From the NCBI GenBank assembly GCA_029252405.1, contig JAQXBM010000022.1, positions 1-64,000 on the forward strand: a stretch of 64,000 nt of DNA, given 5' to 3'. Below, piece by piece: positions 43,608 to 52,228 of the stretch. The translations under genes were made by a program, and so were the position numbers. Source of the stretch: Crocinitomicaceae bacterium (GTDB lineage Bacteria; Bacteroidota; Bacteroidia; Flavobacteriales_D; Crocinitomicaceae). Below the pieces are notes generated by a model, which saw only the letters and a program-made list of their open reading frames with translations, ran no database searches and was not told the origin of the DNA. Numbering within the stretch: the stretch's first letter is position 1; each line of letters begins with the position of its first letter.

Positions 43608-44432
43608 CTAAAAGTTTCTCCTACTTCCCGTTCCAGCAGCAATACCTGTTAGTTCATAGGCATCATCTTTTAACTGGAAAGAAAAGGTGCATTGTGCTTC
43701 GTTTTTATCTTTCCCCGTAAAGGAGTATTGTACTTTAAAACTAGGTTCATCTCTTTTCAACTGAAGTTCACATGTTTCAAAAGAAGGATACTTGCTGGTA
43801 TCGATCATTTTCATGGCGTCCTCCACAATTTCTCTTGCAAACTGCATGAAGCCGCACATCATTTCTGCTTTTTCAATTTCTTTTTTTGAGCCGTCCCTCT
43901 TAAGTGTATCCATTAACTCTTTTAATTCATTCGTATGAAACGCAAGTTCAATGAGCGAGTCTGTTTGACCTTTAAGAATGAGATCAATATATGGAGCGCA
44001 TAGTGAATCTAAGAGAGGTTCTAAAGACGCCGAACTGGATGTTATCCGGATTTCTTGAAGTTGATGTGGATGCTTTTTCTTTTTGCCCTTGTAAATTTCA
44101 AATTCGACGTGAGCAGAACGATCTTTTGTGAAAACACGGTTCAATTTCATTGTTGAAACCGTGTATTTTTTAGATATAGACTCACTCAAATTAAAGGTTT
44201 TAGGATATTCGAACTCCCCAAACACATCACTTTGAATGTCTAGCATATCTTGAACGTCGAGCGTTTCGTCCTCTTCAAGCTTCCATTTATTCTGAATGCT
44301 CGTTGTATCCCCACTCATGTAGGTAACAATAAGCGCGCCGCCATTAATGCCGATTCCACTATCTGTTTGGCAGAAGGACGTCATTCGTCCTAGAAAGAGA
44401 ACAGCAGTTAAAATGAGAAATTTGCGCATCAA
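43608..44432 (-). CDS. uncharacterised exported protein (274 aa)
   Basis: A 274-residue protein with a signal peptide ending SFCQ (MMRKFLILTAVLFLGRMTSFCQ). The body is rich in Glu, Lys and Asp with beta and helix segments (VEFEIYKGKKKKHPHQLQEIRI; KDRSAHV). It contains no motif I recognise. It begins 6 bases after the stop of the S46 peptidase, so it is probably co-transcribed and may assist peptide use at the surface, but this is inference. Confidence 0.65.
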   Translation of the reverse strand: MMRKFLILTAVLFLGRMTSFCQTDSGIGINGGALIVTYMSGDTTSIQNKWKLEEDETLDVQDMLDIQSDVFGEFEYPKTFNLSESISKKYTVSTMKLNRVFTKDRSAHVEFEIYKGKKKKHPHQLQEIRITSSSASLEPLLDSLCAPYIDLILKGQTDSLIELAFHTNELKELMDTLKRDGSKKEIEKAEMMCGFMQFAREIVEDAMKMIDTSKYPSFETCELQLKRDEPSFKVQYSFTGKDKNEAQCTFSFQLKDDAYELTGIAAGTGSRRNF

Positions 44433-44438
44433 CTGTGA

Positions 44439-46655
44439 TTACTTCATCAAGTTCATCTCATCTAAAAGATGGCTTGCTCCAGCGAATTTATCAATGATAA
44501 ACAGGACATATCGAATGTCCACACTGATCGTTCTTACGTACTCATCTTGCCAGAACAAATCACTTGTCATTGATTCCCAGTTTCCGTCGAATGCCACACC
44601 GATGAGGTGACCTTCTGCATTAATTACTGGACTTCCAGAGTTTCCACCTGTAATATCCGTATCGTGCAAAAAGCAAACAGGTAATTTACCATCCATTCGC
44701 GCGTACGGTCCAAAATCTTTGTTTGACAACAGTGTTCTCAACTTTTCTGGAACGTCGAATTCGTGATCGCCAGCAACGTATTTTTCCAAAATTTGATCCC
44801 CTGTCGTGAATGTTTCGAATGGTTTTCCTTCCCAGCTTTTGTAGTTCTTAACTGTTCCGTATGTCACACGCATCGTGGAATTCGCATCTGGATACATGAG
44901 TTTTGGTTTAGACTCATCTCCCCAATCATCATCAGTTGAACTTCCTATCGTCGCGCGGTTGTAGTTTTGAATTGCTTGCAGATATAAACTCTTCAATTCG
45001 CTCAACTCGCTTTCACGCGTCATTTGATCCATTTGAAGCTTGCTTCTGAACATGTCAATCAAACTTCGGATGTATAGTACTCCAGGATCTTTATCGAGTG
45101 TTTTTGATTTAGGCTTCTTCAAGAATTTCGCTAATTTCTTATCGTTTCCGAGCACGGATTTCTTCATCACCATGTCGACGAATTTCTCATTCGATCCTTT
45201 TGCTTTTTTAACGTAAAGAGTATGTTCGAACATATCTGGTCGGCGATTTTTAGAGACGTCATTTTTCAAAGCGTCCAAGGCAAATTTGAATATCTCACGA
45301 TCCATGATTTGTGAGTTTGAACCGAAGTATTCCTCACCACTTTCTTGGACCATGTCACTCAAAGCTGCGAATTTGGCGTCATCTGGCCCGTCAGCCTCAA
45401 GCGTATTTCCCAATCTCCACATCGAGATACCCATACCTGTTACGAATTCTGGTGCGAAACCAGCAATGTTTACAACGCTCATGTCCATGTCTAAATCGTC
45501 GCTTCCGCCATAGACTGTTGAGAATCGAGAGAACATATCGCCGTAAAACTCTTTGAGTTCCATGTCTTTCTCTATCCAAGATGACATGCCAGCCTCGTAA
45601 ATTTTCTTCTTGCCTACTAGATCAAACTTGTTCAATCCGCGCAATTGACCTTTGTAGTATTTGTATGCGTTCGACATTGAAGCATACGAAGATGCATTTT
45701 CAATTTCCAAAGTTTCCGAGCGATCCATTACAGAACGCATAACGTTCAAACGCTTTTCAAATAATTTCACCAAAGCAGGAGCTTCAACCGTTTGCAGGTT
45801 TTCTACTTCGTAAGAGGTCAAGTAGCGATCTGTGGTTCCTGGGTATCCCATCACCATTGTGAAATCGCCATCAGCAATTCCTTCCATCGAAACAGGCAAA
45901 GAATGTGCTGGTTCGAATGGCTTGTTTGATTCAGAGAAATCGGCTGGTTCATTGTTCGACCCGGCGTAAATTCTAAACATTGAGAAATCACCTGTATGGC
46001 GTGGCCACATCCAGTTGTCCGTGTCTCCTCCAAATTTCCCGATAGAAGAAGGAGGCGCTCCCACCATTCGTATATCGCGGTAAATCTCATAAACGAAAAC
46101 GTAAAATGCGTTTCCATCGAACATCTCTTTTACATCAACAGTGTATTTTCCTTCTTCGCTGTATTCTGCTTCAATTTTCGACTTTTCTTCTTGAATCGCC
46201 ATGTAATCTGGAGCACCACTTTCATCCTTTTCAAGGTTGAAAATTCGGTCACTCACGTCCGCCATGCTTTTGAGGAAAGTCACCGTCAATCCAGGGATGT
46301 TTTTCTCTTCACCCTTGTTTTGTGCCCAGAAACCATCTTTCAAGTAATTGTTTTCTTCGGTACTTTGAGAAGCGATAGCGTCGTATCCACAGTGGTGATT
46401 TGTTAAGATCAACCCTTCGTCTGAGATGATCTCTGCAGTACAAAAATTACCTAATTGGACAATTGCATCTTTCAAGCTAGCGTTGTTTACGCTGTAAATT
46501 TCTTCAGGTGTCAATTTACAACCAAGGCGTTTCATTTCCTCGTAGTTGTAATCTTTGATCAACATTGGCAACCACATTCCCTCATCTGGTGGAGGGTTAT
46601 TCGCGAATAGAGGTGTTGCAAAAAATAAAAATACGAAAACGGATAGGAGTTTCAT
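44439..46655 (-). CDS. S46 family dipeptidyl-peptidase (DPP7 type)
   Basis: A 738-residue periplasmic serine peptidase. It has a signal peptide (about 1-18), a catalytic His in LTNHHCGY (87-88) and a catalytic Ser673 in GNSGSPV. Gly691, 18 residues after the Ser (FDGNWE), matches the DPP7 position; DPP11 has Arg there, which prefers acidic P1 residues. DPP7 prefers hydrophobic P1 residues and releases dipeptides from long peptides. A downstream exported protein shares its operon (6-base gap). A near-consensus -7 (CATCTTTG, 46676-46683) precedes it. Start is assigned at MKLLSVFVFLFF. Confidence 0.9.
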   Translation of the reverse strand: MKLLSVFVFLFFATPLFANNPPPDEGMWLPMLIKDYNYEEMKRLGCKLTPEEIYSVNNASLKDAIVQLGNFCTAEIISDEGLILTNHHCGYDAIASQSTEENNYLKDGFWAQNKGEEKNIPGLTVTFLKSMADVSDRIFNLEKDESGAPDYMAIQEEKSKIEAEYSEEGKYTVDVKEMFDGNAFYVFVYEIYRDIRMVGAPPSSIGKFGGDTDNWMWPRHTGDFSMFRIYAGSNNEPADFSESNKPFEPAHSLPVSMEGIADGDFTMVMGYPGTTDRYLTSYEVENLQTVEAPALVKLFEKRLNVMRSVMDRSETLEIENASSYASMSNAYKYYKGQLRGLNKFDLVGKKKIYEAGMSSWIEKDMELKEFYGDMFSRFSTVYGGSDDLDMDMSVVNIAGFAPEFVTGMGISMWRLGNTLEADGPDDAKFAALSDMVQESGEEYFGSNSQIMDREIFKFALDALKNDVSKNRRPDMFEHTLYVKKAKGSNEKFVDMVMKKSVLGNDKKLAKFLKKPKSKTLDKDPGVLYIRSLIDMFRSKLQMDQMTRESELSELKSLYLQAIQNYNRATIGSSTDDDWGDESKPKLMYPDANSTMRVTYGTVKNYKSWEGKPFETFTTGDQILEKYVAGDHEFDVPEKLRTLLSNKDFGPYARMDGKLPVCFLHDTDITGGNSGSPVINAEGHLIGVAFDGNWESMTSDLFWQDEYVRTISVDIRYVLFIIDKFAGASHLLDEMNLMK

Positions 46656-46722
46656 AGATATTTGATTTTGAGTCTCAAAGATGGGAAATATATTGGAAAA
46701 AGTGAAGGTAAAAGAGAATTCA

Positions 46723-47103
46723 CTAATTCAGGTAATCCAAGTAGCCAGTGTAGGTGAAGAAGCCTGTAACAAGGGTGCCAAAGATGAAAAGAACGTAATC
46801 AAGAGCTTTCGAATCGTACTGAGTTTTGAAGTAATAGTATCTAAGCAGCTGAACTCCCCAGCCCAAGCAATAGCAAATATTGATGAAGACAAAATAGAAG
46901 ATCGATTGGATAATGAATCCGCCTCCGAAAATGTATCGGTAAGAATTAGGACGCTCCACTAGATGCAGTGATATAACGATAGCGATGATAGACAGAATGA
47001 TCATATTGAAGAGCAATCGCTTCTTTTCCCACCAGCGCATGATTCCCAAAATCACATCCTTAGGAGATTCATCAATTTCGCTATCGATTAAATGATCTTC
47101 CAA
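46723..47103 (-). CDS. small membrane protein (126 aa)
   Basis: A 126-residue protein with about four membrane helices (about 32-50, 58-78, 83-90 and 102-122). The N-terminus is acidic (MEDHLIDSEIDESPKD). It overlaps the 3' end of the 2-hydroxyacid dehydrogenase gene by 16 bases, so it is translationally linked to it and to mgtE. No family is recognised. Confidence 0.6.
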   Translation of the reverse strand: MEDHLIDSEIDESPKDVILGIMRWWEKKRLLFNMIILSIIAIVISLHLVERPNSYRYIFGGGFIIQSIFYFVFINICYCLGWGVQLLRYYYFKTQYDSKALDYVLFIFGTLVTGFFTYTGYLDYLN

Positions 47104-48032
47104 TCCTTCAAAATTTTGTCCGCCAAAACATCACTCAGCTTGAAATAGCTTTCATGCGTCCAGCCACCTACGTGGGGTGATAAAATCACATTTTCTGCAT
47201 TGAGTATATAGTTGAAGTCAGGGGAGAGGTCCTGTTCAAAAAATGATTCGAAACTCGCTTTTTCGTACTCCAAGACATCCAATCCAGCGCCCAGTACTTT
47301 TTGCGATTTGAGTGCTTCTACCAAAGCAGAGGTACGAATGATTTTCCCGCGTGAAAGGTTAATGACGTAGATGGATTTCTCAAATGAATTGAAAAACGCA
47401 GTGTCCGCCATGAATTTCGTCTCTTCCGTTTGAGGAATGTGAAAGCTCAATACGTCAGCTCGCTGGAAAATGGCTTCCATTGCCACTTCTTCGACATCAG
47501 CAGAGCCAAATCCGCTTTTGTATTTATCGTAAGCAAGTACTTCTACCTCAAACCCTCTGAGTTTTTTCGCGAATGCCTGCCCGTTATTTCCAAATCCGAT
47601 GAGTCCAACGGTTTTACCATCCAATTCAACGCCACGATTGTGCTCACGTTCCCATTTTCCAGAGCGAACATCTCGATCGGCGGTGTGTAATTTATTGAAT
47701 ACGGCGAGTAGCATTCCGAGTGCGTGCTCACCAACGGCATTCCGATTTCCTTCGGGTGCGTTGTACAAATTGATGCCTCGATTTTCGGTGTATTTCTCGT
47801 CAATGTTTTCCATTCCAGCACCTGCGCGCGCAATGAACTTAAGTTGAGGAGCATTCGACAAAAATGCCTCGTCCATTGGAAAACGGGAACGAACGACGAT
47901 TCCTTCTGCATCAGCAACTTCTAGAATACATTCTTCGCGTGATTTTGAAGTAGCGTCTGCACAATTGAAACCAGCGGCTTGCAATCGATCTTCAAGAATA
48001 GGATGGACGCTATCAATAAAAACGACTTTCAT
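47088..48032 (-). CDS. D-2-hydroxyacid dehydrogenase (SerA-like)
   Basis: A 314-residue NAD-dependent dehydrogenase of the phosphoglycerate dehydrogenase group. It has VEGIVVRSRFPMDEAFL in the substrate domain, GLIGFGNNGQAFAKKL for NAD binding, YVINLSRGKIIRTSAL with the key Arg, and LSPHVGGWTHES with the catalytic His. It lacks the ACT regulatory domain of full SerA, so it may act as a short phosphoglycerate dehydrogenase in serine synthesis or on another 2-hydroxyacid. It directly follows mgtE (no gap) in the same operon. Confidence 0.85.
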   Translation of the reverse strand: MKVVFIDSVHPILEDRLQAAGFNCADATSKSREECILEVADAEGIVVRSRFPMDEAFLSNAPQLKFIARAGAGMENIDEKYTENRGINLYNAPEGNRNAVGEHALGMLLAVFNKLHTADRDVRSGKWEREHNRGVELDGKTVGLIGFGNNGQAFAKKLRGFEVEVLAYDKYKSGFGSADVEEVAMEAIFQRADVLSFHIPQTEETKFMADTAFFNSFEKSIYVINLSRGKIIRTSALVEALKSQKVLGAGLDVLEYEKASFESFFEQDLSPDFNYILNAENVILSPHVGGWTHESYFKLSDVLADKILKDWKII

Positions 48033-49385
48033 TTACAGACCGTAAAGTAACATTCCGATTGTGAGGTAAATGAATAGCCCAAGGACATCGTTGATGGTTG
48101 TAATAAATGGACCTGTTGCCAAGGCCGGATCAACTTTGTATTTATCAAGCAAGAGTGGAATAAGTGTTCCAAAGACGGCGGCAAACATGATTACCGTGAA
48201 GAGCGAAATACTCACGACTAATCCCAAAGTTGGGCTTCCAAAGATCAGTGTGATGGCATAAATGATGATGGATAACAACAGTCCATTGATGATACCAACC
48301 AGTGTTTCTTTTCGAATTTTTTTCCAAATACTTCCGAACTGATCGTTTCCTTTTGCGAGCGATTGAACCACGATTGCCGCGGATTGAACTCCCACATTTC
48401 CTCCCATAGCCGCGATTAACGGAATAAAGAAGGCCAATTCTGGAACTTTGCTGATTCCTCCTTCGAAACCAGAGATTACTTGAGCGCCCAATATTCCGCC
48501 GAGTAGCCCAATTAAGAGCCAAGGAATTCGAGCACGTGAAATACGCCAAACAGTTGCACTGGCTTCTACTTTTTCGGAGATACCAGATGCCATTTGGAAA
48601 TCTTTGTCGGCTTCTTCTTTGATGACATCGACAACATCATCAATTGTAATTCGACCAACTAGTTTTCCTTGCAAATCAATTACTGGAACAGAAACGAGAT
48701 CGTATTTCTCCATCACCTTCGCCACTTCTTCGTCGTCAACTCCAGTTTTCACTGAAATCATGTTTTTATTCTGATATAAATCAGCGATGAGCGTGCTTTG
48801 CTTTGCAAACAACAGTCGTTTTAACGAAAGGAAACCGACTAATTTATCTTGATCATCGACCACGTAGATCGTGAAAACCTTTTCAACTTCTTCTGCTTGT
48901 TTTCTGAGTTCGAGCACACATTTGTTCACGGGCCATTCCAATCGAACCTGCATGAACTCTTTCTGCATCATACCTCCGGCAGTGTCTTCGGCATAATTTA
49001 AAAGATCAACGATTTCCTCGGCGGCTTCGGGGTCTTCAATGAGTCCGATTACCTCTTCCACTTGATTGGGCGGAAGTTCGGCAATGACATCGGCTGCATC
49101 ATCGGAATCCAAGTTTTCGAGTTGATCGGCAATTTCTTTGTTGGAAAAGCTTTGAAGGAGTCGTTCACGGACATCTTCCTCTAATTCGACGAGTACCTCA
49201 CTTTGCGTGTCTTCATCTAAAAAACGGTAGAGGTATTCAGCTTCTTTTTCTTCGAGTTCGTCAATGATTGCAGCGATATCTGCCTCGTGGAGCTCAGAAA
49301 CATTTTCCTTGATCCAAGCGACATCATCAGTGCCGATTGCATCCTGCAGTGTTTCAAAGAATTCCTTGGTAAGCTCAAATCGCAT
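48033..49385 (-). CDS. mgtE: magnesium transporter MgtE
   Basis: A 450-residue MgtE. Residues 1-130 are the N-domain with helical repeats (SDDAADVIAELPPNQVEEVI; DLLNYAEDTAGGMMQKE), about 135-255 hold two CBS domains (VDDQDKLVGFLSLKRLL; DLQGKLVGRITIDDVVDVI), and about 280-450 form about five membrane helices with SAAIVVQSLAKGND and PLLLDKYKVDPALATGPFITTINDVLG. MgtE is a Mg2+ channel gated by Mg2+ binding to the N and CBS domains. It is first in an operon with a 2-hydroxyacid dehydrogenase. Confidence 0.93.
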   Translation of the reverse strand: MRFELTKEFFETLQDAIGTDDVAWIKENVSELHEADIAAIIDELEEKEAEYLYRFLDEDTQSEVLVELEEDVRERLLQSFSNKEIADQLENLDSDDAADVIAELPPNQVEEVIGLIEDPEAAEEIVDLLNYAEDTAGGMMQKEFMQVRLEWPVNKCVLELRKQAEEVEKVFTIYVVDDQDKLVGFLSLKRLLFAKQSTLIADLYQNKNMISVKTGVDDEEVAKVMEKYDLVSVPVIDLQGKLVGRITIDDVVDVIKEEADKDFQMASGISEKVEASATVWRISRARIPWLLIGLLGGILGAQVISGFEGGISKVPELAFFIPLIAAMGGNVGVQSAAIVVQSLAKGNDQFGSIWKKIRKETLVGIINGLLLSIIIYAITLIFGSPTLGLVVSISLFTVIMFAAVFGTLIPLLLDKYKVDPALATGPFITTINDVLGLFIYLTIGMLLYGL

Positions 49386-49407
49386 GACGTACTCGAATTT
49401 GGTGGTA

Positions 49408-49415
49408 CAAAGGTA
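49408..49415 (-). promoter_or_regulatory. -7 promoter element of mgtE
   Basis: TACCTTTG on the minus strand, a perfect TAnnTTTG, 23 bases before the mgtE ATG. Confidence 0.6.
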
Positions 49416-49867
49416 CGGAGATTATTTAAACCCTTACGTCGAAGTCCGTTTGCAGAATTGGGCTAAATTGAGGTGCCACTGTGCTCATTGGGTGCGGGAT
49501 TACGCCAAAAGCACTTTCGAAACGGGTCGAAAATCTGGATATTCACTCAAAACCCCATTTTGTTCGATGAAAACATCATTTCACTCGATTTGAACACCGT
49601 TCAGCAAAAAGGTCGGTTTTCCGAATGGGTAAAAAACGCTTGTCCAACGTACCTTTACGGCAGCGAAAAGCACATTTGATGTGATTATTTCAAAAAATAA
49701 AACGATACTAACTCCCACACATCGGCTTATTTTTAATACTTCAAATTGCTGAACGTTGCATAGAGGCCCCTCCTACATGAGTCAAAAAGAAGTTAAATTC
49801 TTTTTGCGAGAATACTCTGAAATTTGACCGTTAGGAACTATTTCATACATTCTTATCTTTTACATTT
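49416..49867 (+). other. 452-base region without an assigned gene; weak plus-strand open frame
   Basis: Between mgtE and the terminator at 49868. A plus-strand frame from a GTG at 49473 to 49679 encodes 68 residues (SKIWIFTQNPILFDENI, ISLDLNTVQQKGRFSEW, ACPTYLYGSEKHI) with a plausible composition, but it has no recognised homologue and no clear promoter. It could be a small gene, gene remnant or non-coding RNA. A near -7 (GAAATTTG, 7 of 8) lies at 49819-49826. A plus-strand terminator follows. Confidence 0.3.
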
Positions 49868-49897
49868 CGGAATCCGTTAGCGGGTTCCGTTTTTTTT
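49868..49897 (+). terminator. orphan plus-strand terminator
   Basis: Stem CGGAATCC (49868-49875) with GGGTTCCG (49882-49889), one G-U pair, loop GTTAGC, then eight Ts (49890-49897). It is directional for plus-strand transcripts, but no plus-strand gene is assigned upstream. It overlaps the last codons of the minus-strand VanZ-like gene, which has A-rich DNA before the stem and no T run after it in its own direction. Confidence 0.75.
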
Positions 49898-50269
49898 GCC
49901 TTCATTTGTGACGTAAGGTTGAGCAAGAATAAAGACCACACCACCAACAGCATACATCAGACAATCTATCAAGTCGGAAATATGAATGTGCCCCTCTGGC
50001 GAGTTGTTTGGCAGGTACCATTCGAAATAGATTGAAACGAGCACGACTTGCACAAGAACGGCAAACCAGTGAATCTTAATTGCTCGATCTTTGCGGATAT
50101 ATCGGATAACAATCAAGGCGAATAAGCTCATTGCAGGAACAAACAAGAGATCTGTTAAGTGGAAACGAATAAAGTCTGGAAGTTCCGAAATCGTCGATCT
50201 GAGATAGCGAATCAGGAAATAAGTACTCATGATAAACACAAAAGCGATATGCGCTCTGTATTTAGCCAT
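49877..50269 (-). CDS. small membrane protein (130 aa)
   Basis: A 130-residue protein with four membrane helices (about residues 5-23, 38-56, 68-88 and 105-120), including FVPAMSLFALIVIRYI and YAVGGVVFILAQPYV. A VanZ-like family is possible but not shown. The start is set at the ATG at 50269, which overlaps the zinc-ribbon gene stop by 8 bases (50262-50269); a longer version from 50293 would add an unlikely MLGSRHHQ. It ends on the orphan hairpin. Confidence 0.6.
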   Translation of the reverse strand: MAKYRAHIAFVFIMSTYFLIRYLRSTISELPDFIRFHLTDLLFVPAMSLFALIVIRYIRKDRAIKIHWFAVLVQVVLVSIYFEWYLPNNSPEGHIHISDLIDCLMYAVGGVVFILAQPYVTNEGKKNGTR

Positions 50270-50555
50270 TTGGTGATGCCGCGAGCCAAGCAAAGAAGGA
50301 GGTAATTGCGAAGAATGCTACGCTGACTCCGTAAACGATTTTATAAAGAATTCTTAATCCGAGGTACTTTGAATTTTCCCATCGACTTAAAAAGAGATCG
50401 AATTTTGTTGGAGGTTTACTCTTCCTGCGTACTTCTCGCTCTTCTTCTCGTTTTTCTTCAATAATTTGAGGGGATAACACGGTGCCGCACTTGGTGCAAT
50501 AATCTTCATCTTTGTTCCAAGTGGCGCAGTTGGGGCATTTTCTTTCCGTAGCCAT
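50262..50555 (-). CDS. zinc-ribbon membrane protein (97 aa)
   Basis: A 97-residue protein with an N-terminal zinc ribbon (CPNCATWNKDEDYCTKC, two CxxC pairs), a charged linker, and one or two membrane helices at the end (about 65-92). Such proteins often act as membrane-linked regulators or sensors, but no function can be assigned. It is first of a two-gene operon with the 130-residue membrane protein. Its own -7 element is at 50572-50579. Confidence 0.7.
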   Translation of the reverse strand: MATERKCPNCATWNKDEDYCTKCGTVLSPQIIEEKREEEREVRRKSKPPTKFDLFLSRWENSKYLGLRILYKIVYGVSVAFFAITSFFAWLAASPNG

Positions 50556-50571
50556 GTCGTACGATTTGCCA

Positions 50572-50579
50572 CAAATTTA
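50572..50579 (-). promoter_or_regulatory. -7 promoter element of the zinc-ribbon gene
   Basis: TAAATTTG on the minus strand, a perfect TAnnTTTG, 17 bases before the ATG at 50555. It lies just past the stop of the O-antigen ligase-like gene. Confidence 0.55.
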
Positions 50580-50583
50580 GCAA

Positions 50584-52134
50584 TTAATCTTGTGTTTGTA
50601 CTGTTGATTTCTTCTCTGTTGGTACAAGAAACAAGCCCAGAAATAGAGCGAAAAAGGTAACTCCCGTTTGCGTCTCTAGCGTATCTTCCATAAAGAATGA
50701 AGAGATCGCGATTATTATGAAAAGGAGTGCTAAAATGGATTTCTGTTGGAAGTTGAAGCGGATAAATAAAAACAGCAGGCTCACGAAAAGTAATAATCCA
50801 ATGACACCGAATGAAATCCAGTAGGTTAAAAACTGATTGTGCGCTCGACGGCGATTTTCTTCTGTCAAAGGCGAATTGGACGCTTCGTAGTAATGATTGA
50901 AAGCGTCTTGAACATCACCAGAACCAACTCCGACGAGCCAATTAGATGTGGCCAGTGAGAATCCTGCTTTCCAATACTCAAAGCGCTGCAATAGCGAGTG
51001 TCCGTTTGGACTTTCTGCGTAGTTGAGTTGGAAGCGAAGTGCGTGCATTCGAGGCATAAGCCCATTGAAGTGAACACTTGGACGTCCCATTTCGATGTTT
51101 CTGATGTCTTGCTCCGTTAATTCTTTGACTCCCTCAGCATCTCGTGGTAATTGTTTTGAAGTCAAATACCGAATCAAGGTATGGTGTACCTGGTTTCCTT
51201 CAACGGTGGTTCCAGCGAAGGGGATTCCTGATCGCTTGTTCCACTCTTCCTCCAGTTCTTTTGAACACAAATAAATCAAGATTGGTTCATTCGTTTCGGA
51301 ATCGATGTATGTAAAATTGTGTTCGTAGGGATTTCCCTGAGCCGTTACTTCTGGAAGAGAATCGTACTCCGCCATATCGACCGTCAATGGTTTGAATAAC
51401 CAAACTAGCGGAAGTATCGCGATGATCAGTAAAGCAACTCCAAAGGCAATTGCTAAGGTCTTTCGTTTGAGCCATAAATGATAAATCGCGTATATAACTA
51501 CTACCGCTCCAAAACTGATTACTCCAGAAATCACTTGGCTGTAATATGTGTAGAAGGCGAACCAGGCGAGCAAAATCATGCATGGAATGATCCTCTTTCT
51601 CTTTTCTTCCGAACAAACGAGCGCAATCGCACCCGCCATTGAGATTAAAAGTCCGTATCGAATATGAGACGAGGTAAGCGACATTCCTCGAATATTATTG
51701 TAGAAATGATCGCCTATAATGTGTTGATACGAGAGGAAATTGTAGAGCGATGTGATCAGCATTGCTGCTAAAAAGGTCATAAAAACGATGTCCAAATATT
51801 TTTTTGATGAAATGGGCTTTGCTACCAGTACTGTTGGGATGGCTATAAATGGAAGCTGCTGCTTAATCGTGTGCATGGCTTCATCAATATTAGACGACCA
51901 CAATAGGCCCATCACGTTCAATGCGTAGATCACCACAACAAACCAAAAAATTCGATTAGATTTAAACTGTTCCCAGTACTGTTTATAGTTTGCTTCTACG
52001 ATGAGATTGAGAACCACAAACATCACAGAAATAGACATCATAACCTTGCTCCAAGGAAGCGCAAAGGCAATTCCGGATATTCCCAAAATATGGAGGTAAG
52101 TGTGCGTGTTATTCCCGAAAAATCGGTTCAACAT
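50584..52134 (-). CDS. O-antigen ligase family protein (Wzy_C/WaaL type)
   Basis: A 516-residue membrane protein with about 12 helices. A large extracytoplasmic loop (about 260-420) includes NRRRAHNQFLTYWISFGVIG, the motif with His-Asn typical of the Wzy_C family of O-antigen ligases and polymerases. These join or polymerise surface glycans from lipid carriers. Its glycan and whether it is a ligase or polymerase are open; no LPS genes sit beside it. Hydrophilic insertion around 270-340 (EEEWNKRSGIPFAG) is longer than I expect for WaaL. Confidence 0.8.
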   Translation of the reverse strand: MLNRFFGNNTHTYLHILGISGIAFALPWSKVMMSISVMFVVLNLIVEANYKQYWEQFKSNRIFWFVVVIYALNVMGLLWSSNIDEAMHTIKQQLPFIAIPTVLVAKPISSKKYLDIVFMTFLAAMLITSLYNFLSYQHIIGDHFYNNIRGMSLTSSHIRYGLLISMAGAIALVCSEEKRKRIIPCMILLAWFAFYTYYSQVISGVISFGAVVVIYAIYHLWLKRKTLAIAFGVALLIIAILPLVWLFKPLTVDMAEYDSLPEVTAQGNPYEHNFTYIDSETNEPILIYLCSKELEEEWNKRSGIPFAGTTVEGNQVHHTLIRYLTSKQLPRDAEGVKELTEQDIRNIEMGRPSVHFNGLMPRMHALRFQLNYAESPNGHSLLQRFEYWKAGFSLATSNWLVGVGSGDVQDAFNHYYEASNSPLTEENRRRAHNQFLTYWISFGVIGLLLFVSLLFLFIRFNFQQKSILALLFIIIAISSFFMEDTLETQTGVTFFALFLGLFLVPTEKKSTVQTQD

Positions 52135-52228
52135 AGAGTAGAAGCTTTTAGCCTGAGTTCGATTCGAAAATTGAAGTTCAGAATTTCATTTTAGTAGTGA
52201 ACCAATGTTGAGTTCAATTAGGAAACGC

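Noticed and set aside
46723-46962. Plus-strand frame opposite the small membrane protein
   Set aside because: Overlaps an open frame with clear membrane helices on the minus strand; no motif.
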